Under the pieces are notes generated by a model. The model did not search any database. It was given only the letters and a program-made list of their open reading frames with translations, and had not been told where the DNA came from. Made by a program: the position numbers and the translations under genes. A stretch of 17,012 bases of DNA, from the NCBI GenBank assembly GCA_015494435.1, contig WGBH01000020.1, forward strand, positions 1 to 17,012. Direction: 5' to 3'. This stretch comes from Thiotrichaceae bacterium. GTDB taxonomy: Bacteria > Pseudomonadota > Gammaproteobacteria > Thiotrichales > Thiotrichaceae. Each line of letters starts with the position of its first letter. Within the stretch, counting starts at the first letter, position 1. Shown piece after piece: positions 14,830-17,012 of the stretch.

Positions 14830-15951
14830 TTATGACATAAGTATATCAGTTTTTTCTAATAAAGGTTCTGTTAGTGGGTTTAATCGTTTTCGCATTACTT
14901 TTCCAACGGACTCATTACCGCTAAAAACAGGGGTTAAGGTATTTTCTCCAAGCTGTGCTAATAACATTAAGGCAGAAAACTTTGCAAGGTATTGAGGCTC
15001 TAGTACGGTTAATAAAGCATTCAAAGCATCAGAATGTTGATCTGAAACTTTAGAATAGGATTGAGCACGTCGTAAGGCGATTTCAATGGTGTGAGCACCT
15101 CGTCTTTCAGGGAATGGTAAATCAAAAAACTGTTTAATGGCGCTAAATAAAGAGATAACGACTTCTTGATCTACTGGTTTTTTAATCGCATTTTTTAATG
15201 TTTGCAACCATATTTGCCCCTCTTTAGATAAGACATAACAAAAAGCATTGGCATAAGGATTATTTTCATCCAGCAACGTCTGCAATTGTTTTTTTAGGGG
15301 AGCATGGTCGTTAGAAGCTTTTTTGTTAATGGGTATTTGTTGAGGATCGCTATGAAGAAAGCCAACATAATAAGGATTACGACGTTTAGCGCGTGTCCAT
15401 AGTTCTTTTTTTTGTTGCGGACTAATCAGTTCACCTTGTAGGCAAACGCGAACCATATCGACCGCATCAACTTGACACTCTTCAAATGGCAAAAACTCCA
15501 TTAAAAATTCTGCTAGTTCTTTTCCTAGATCACCTGCTACCACATCAGGATAGCTCATTAAGCGACGTGCTACCTCAATGGTTGGATTTGCCCACCATGC
15601 ACGTACCCCAATCTCGTGACTAATAGATGGCGAATAAACAACTGCAATCACCGCCTCAGGCTCTCCTAATAACAACATGTGCTTTAAGGTATTGTCTGCA
15701 TGACCCATGCGTGTCCATGTTTTAATATAGACAGGATAGCCACCTGGAGAGCCTGTGATTTTTATTGATAATAACTCACGCACCCAACGTAGATACTGAT
15801 CATCATTCACGGTCGGATTCAGCACAACTTTTGCCTCACCCTTATCGGTTAGAGCATGAACGGTCATACTACTTTCATTAATACGAATCGCTTTTAATGG
15901 TTGTGCTAAGAGTACATTAAGACGCAGATTATCCGCATTTGATAATTGCAT
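14830..15951 (-). CDS. dsrS: Sulfur oxidation accessory protein DsrS
   Basis: The 373-aa product reads like DsrS, the soluble protein encoded at the end of the dsr gene cluster of Allochromatium vinosum and other sulfur-globule oxidisers, needed for or linked to normal Dsr function though its activity is not defined. Recognisable blocks are NLRLNVLLAQPLKAIRINES (8-27), the segment SPGGYPVYIKTWTRMGHA (about 68-85), LLLGEPEAVIAVVYSP, and VRAWWANPTIEVARRLM. No signal peptide or membrane segment is present. Here it is not preceded by the other dsr genes; instead it opens an operon running into cysG. A strong inverted repeat lies just before its ATG. The assignment is from memory of the family's sequence and should be checked, but the link to siroheme synthase supports it. 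Confidence 0.78.
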   Translation of the reverse strand: MQLSNADNLRLNVLLAQPLKAIRINESSMTVHALTDKGEAKVVLNPTVNDDQYLRWVRELLSIKITGSPGGYPVYIKTWTRMGHADNTLKHMLLLGEPEAVIAVVYSPSISHEIGVRAWWANPTIEVARRLMSYPDVVAGDLGKELAEFLMEFLPFEECQVDAVDMVRVCLQGELISPQQKKELWTRAKRRNPYYVGFLHSDPQQIPINKKASNDHAPLKKQLQTLLDENNPYANAFCYVLSKEGQIWLQTLKNAIKKPVDQEVVISLFSAIKQFFDLPFPERRGAHTIEIALRRAQSYSKVSDQHSDALNALLTVLEPQYLAKFSALMLLAQLGENTLTPVFSGNESVGKVMRKRLNPLTEPLLEKTDILMS

Positions 15952-15952
15952 G

Positions 15953-15997
15953 GTATAAAATCCTCAGTCCTTTGATTTTGTTGCTCGGATTTTATAC
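15953..15997 (-). promoter_or_regulatory. Inverted repeat directly before dsrS
   Basis: Perfect 11-bp arms GTATAAAATCC (15953-15963) and GGATTTTATAC (15987-15997) flank 23 bases, ending one base before the dsrS ATG. On the coding strand the downstream arm contains the GGA of the likely Shine-Dalgarno GAGGA, so a transcript hairpin would hide it. The upstream arm also contains a -10-like TATAAAAT; if that is the promoter, the repeat would instead be a DNA operator. Confidence 0.5.
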
Positions 15998-16092
15998 TTT
16001 ATGACACCTTTCGCAAAGCTATTAATAACTGATGTTACGCAGTCTCGAATCTTAAAATTTGCAATTATTTAAAAAGCCATCGGTGTAGCCTC

Positions 16093-16252
16093 AGGAAGTT
16101 CCAAGCAATGAATTTACCCATCTTACTTGCCCTTTTGCCCTTGCTTGAATCCTTTCAGTCGTTGCGTAGAGCCACTATGCGCCTCTTGATACACTTCAAT
16201 CAGGAGCAGAAAATCAGCGCAATAGGGACAAATTCACTACTTGAAACTTCCT
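16093..16252. mobile_element. Second MITE-like element, 160 bp
   Basis: The first 27 bases (starting AGGAAGTTCCAAG) and the reverse complement of the last 27 (starting AGGAAGTTTCAAG) agree at 22 positions, and all five differences are transitions. The interior has no coding sequence and contains short TTGCCCTT repeats. The right tip supplies two bases of the stop codon of the DUF4124 gene (16251-16253), so it sits exactly at that gene's end. Its ends are unrelated to those of the element at 10579. The 95 bases between the dsrS inverted repeat and this element hold nothing recognisable. Confidence 0.7.
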
Positions 16253-16772
16253 AACGCCGAATAACATTAAAAACAATTGCCTTGCTTTTCATAATGTCTT
16301 CACCCTTTGCACCTTTGATAATGGCATAGACAGTATGTTCTCCACGATCTAAATTGGTTAAATTCACCATTTTCAAATTACCTTCAGCCATTTTTTTTCC
16401 GTCTAAAAAAATACGGAGCTGATGTTTGTCTAATAATTTCGGTTTTAGCGATAACATCACCGTTACATCACCATTATTAGCACGAATGGCTTGTTTATTC
16501 TTAGGTGCAATAATAGAAAATTTGCTATAAATTATTTTCTTCTTTTTCTTATCTTGCCCTTGTTCTTTTGCGGTTAAAACAGGTTTATAAAGTTTGCCAT
16601 AATCCTTTAAAATGGTTAGTTGAGGAAGAACAACCACTTTCGCCTTGACTGATTCAGGTGGAGAATCTCCATAATGCACCACTCCTTTTGCATCCTTCCA
16701 ACTAAACACTGTATCCGCAACCACTGTTGAAAAAAATAAAAAACTTATCGCTACTATTATCCAATGTCGCAT
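16251..16772 (-). CDS. Periplasmic DUF4124-domain protein
   Basis: The 173-aa product has a signal peptide (MRHWIIVAISFLFFSTVVA, cleavage likely before DTVFSW), then a DUF4124 domain at about 21-50 with the typical VFSWKDAKGVVHYGDSPPE, a lysine-rich linker (KKKKK near 76-80) and a C-terminal beta-sandwich-like region containing FSIIAPKNKQAI, IFLDGKKMAEG and DRGEHTVYAIIKG. Such proteins are exported and of unknown function, common in gammaproteobacteria. The length and the end ...AIVFNVIRR look complete, although the stop codon TAG is formed with bases of the adjoining mobile element, so a few C-terminal residues may have been lost. The ATG at 16772 is the only start that leaves the signal peptide whole. 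Confidence 0.8.
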   Translation of the reverse strand: MRHWIIVAISFLFFSTVVADTVFSWKDAKGVVHYGDSPPESVKAKVVVLPQLTILKDYGKLYKPVLTAKEQGQDKKKKKIIYSKFSIIAPKNKQAIRANNGDVTVMLSLKPKLLDKHQLRIFLDGKKMAEGNLKMVNLTNLDRGEHTVYAIIKGAKGEDIMKSKAIVFNVIRR

Positions 16773-16876
16773 TTGTATCGCCTTACTTTATTGACTATAA
16801 ACCCATTATCGTATGATGATCTTTAAATGGAATACCATTATTTCCCGACAAACACGAATACTTTCATAGCCTGTTT

Positions 16877-16899
16877 GCTCAGGGCGTTGCATCCTGAGC
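16877..16899 (+). repeat. Hairpin and dispersed-motif-like sequence before the IS607 gene
   Basis: GCTCAGG (16877-16883) and CCTGAGC (16893-16899) form a perfect 7-bp stem. The overlapping stretch CCTGAGCGGAGTCGAAGGG (16893-16911) resembles, from memory, a motif dispersed in many unrelated bacterial genomes. The rest of 16773-16953 is AT-rich and shows no gene; it presumably contains the left boundary of the IS607-type element, which I could not place. Confidence 0.35.
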
Positions 16900-16953
16900 G
16901 GAGTCGAAGGGTTAATTAACTGCTACAATATATCTACTATTTCCTATAAAATT

Positions 16954-17012
16954 ATGTATTCAATAGGAAAATTTGCAAAACTAATCGGACGAAGTATACA
17001 AACACTCAGCAA
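16954..17012 (+). CDS. tnpA: IS607-type serine recombinase TnpA, 5' end only
   Basis: The window ends 19 codons into this gene. The translation begins MYSIGKFAKLIGRSIQTLS, which matches the N-terminal MerR-like DNA-binding domain of IS607-family TnpA proteins (typically 'M-SIGKFAk-iG-s--TLR-W'). The full protein would be expected to continue into a serine-recombinase catalytic domain and is usually followed by a tnpB gene with its guide RNA. The upstream SD is weak. The identification rests on a short stretch; a plain MerR-type regulator is the alternative. Confidence 0.65.
   Translation, partial: MYSIGKFAKLIGRSIQTLS

Overview
The window looks like a piece of the chromosome of an AT-rich, sulfur-oxidizing gammaproteobacterium, possibly a Beggiatoa/Thiothrix-type organism. 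That placement is inference. It rests on a gene recognised as dsrS (reverse dissimilatory sulfite reductase pathway) in an apparent operon with siroheme synthase, on gammaproteobacterial housekeeping genes in a familiar order (radC divergent from coaBC-dut), on a YbiT-type ABC-F protein, and on many decayed insertion sequences in AT-rich spacers. There is no rRNA or taxonomic marker gene here, so genus cannot be fixed.

Layout. Positions 1-818: AT-rich non-coding DNA and the C-terminal remnant of an IS110-family transposase. 819-4601 (minus strand): three tightly packed genes, pelD-pelE-pelF, the inner-membrane and cytoplasmic part of a Pel exopolysaccharide machine. No pelA, pelB or pelC lies upstream and no pelG downstream; the pelG slot holds the IS110 remnant. 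4837-4985: a tRNA-Thr(UGU) gene with a clear promoter and a perfect palindrome behind it. 5095-5441: a second broken transposase. 5477-7773 (minus): an Fnr-like regulator translationally coupled behind ybiT. 8009-9712 (minus): coaBC-dut; 9792-10463 (plus): radC. 10464-12128 is a mobile-element-rich stretch: a dispersed palindrome, a hairpin, a 155-bp MITE-like element, a short SdiA-regulated-like ORF coupled to a YqaA/DedA-type membrane protein, then a decayed transposase whose right end matches that of the MITE. 12274-15951 (minus): five closely spaced genes read as dsrS, a 78-aa protein, a 154-aa Cys-rich protein, cysG and a small S24/LexA-like protein. 16093-16252: a second MITE-like element abutting the stop codon of a DUF4124 lipoprotein-like/periplasmic gene. 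16954 to the end: the start of an IS607-type serine recombinase.

How the genes fit together. CysG makes siroheme, the prosthetic group of DsrAB, so the dsrS-cysG operon is plausibly a sulfur-oxidation accessory unit; its two small uncharacterised proteins and its dyad-deficient S24-like protein are the best candidates for undescribed parts of that pathway. An 11-bp perfect inverted repeat lies directly before the dsrS start and could control the whole unit. PelD normally binds cyclic di-GMP, but here the RxxD inhibitory-site motif reads R-G-A-N, which raises the question of whether this orphan PelDEF set is still controlled by that messenger.

Limits. All family assignments are from reading the translated sequence and memory of family motifs; no database search, structure prediction or folding calculation was run.
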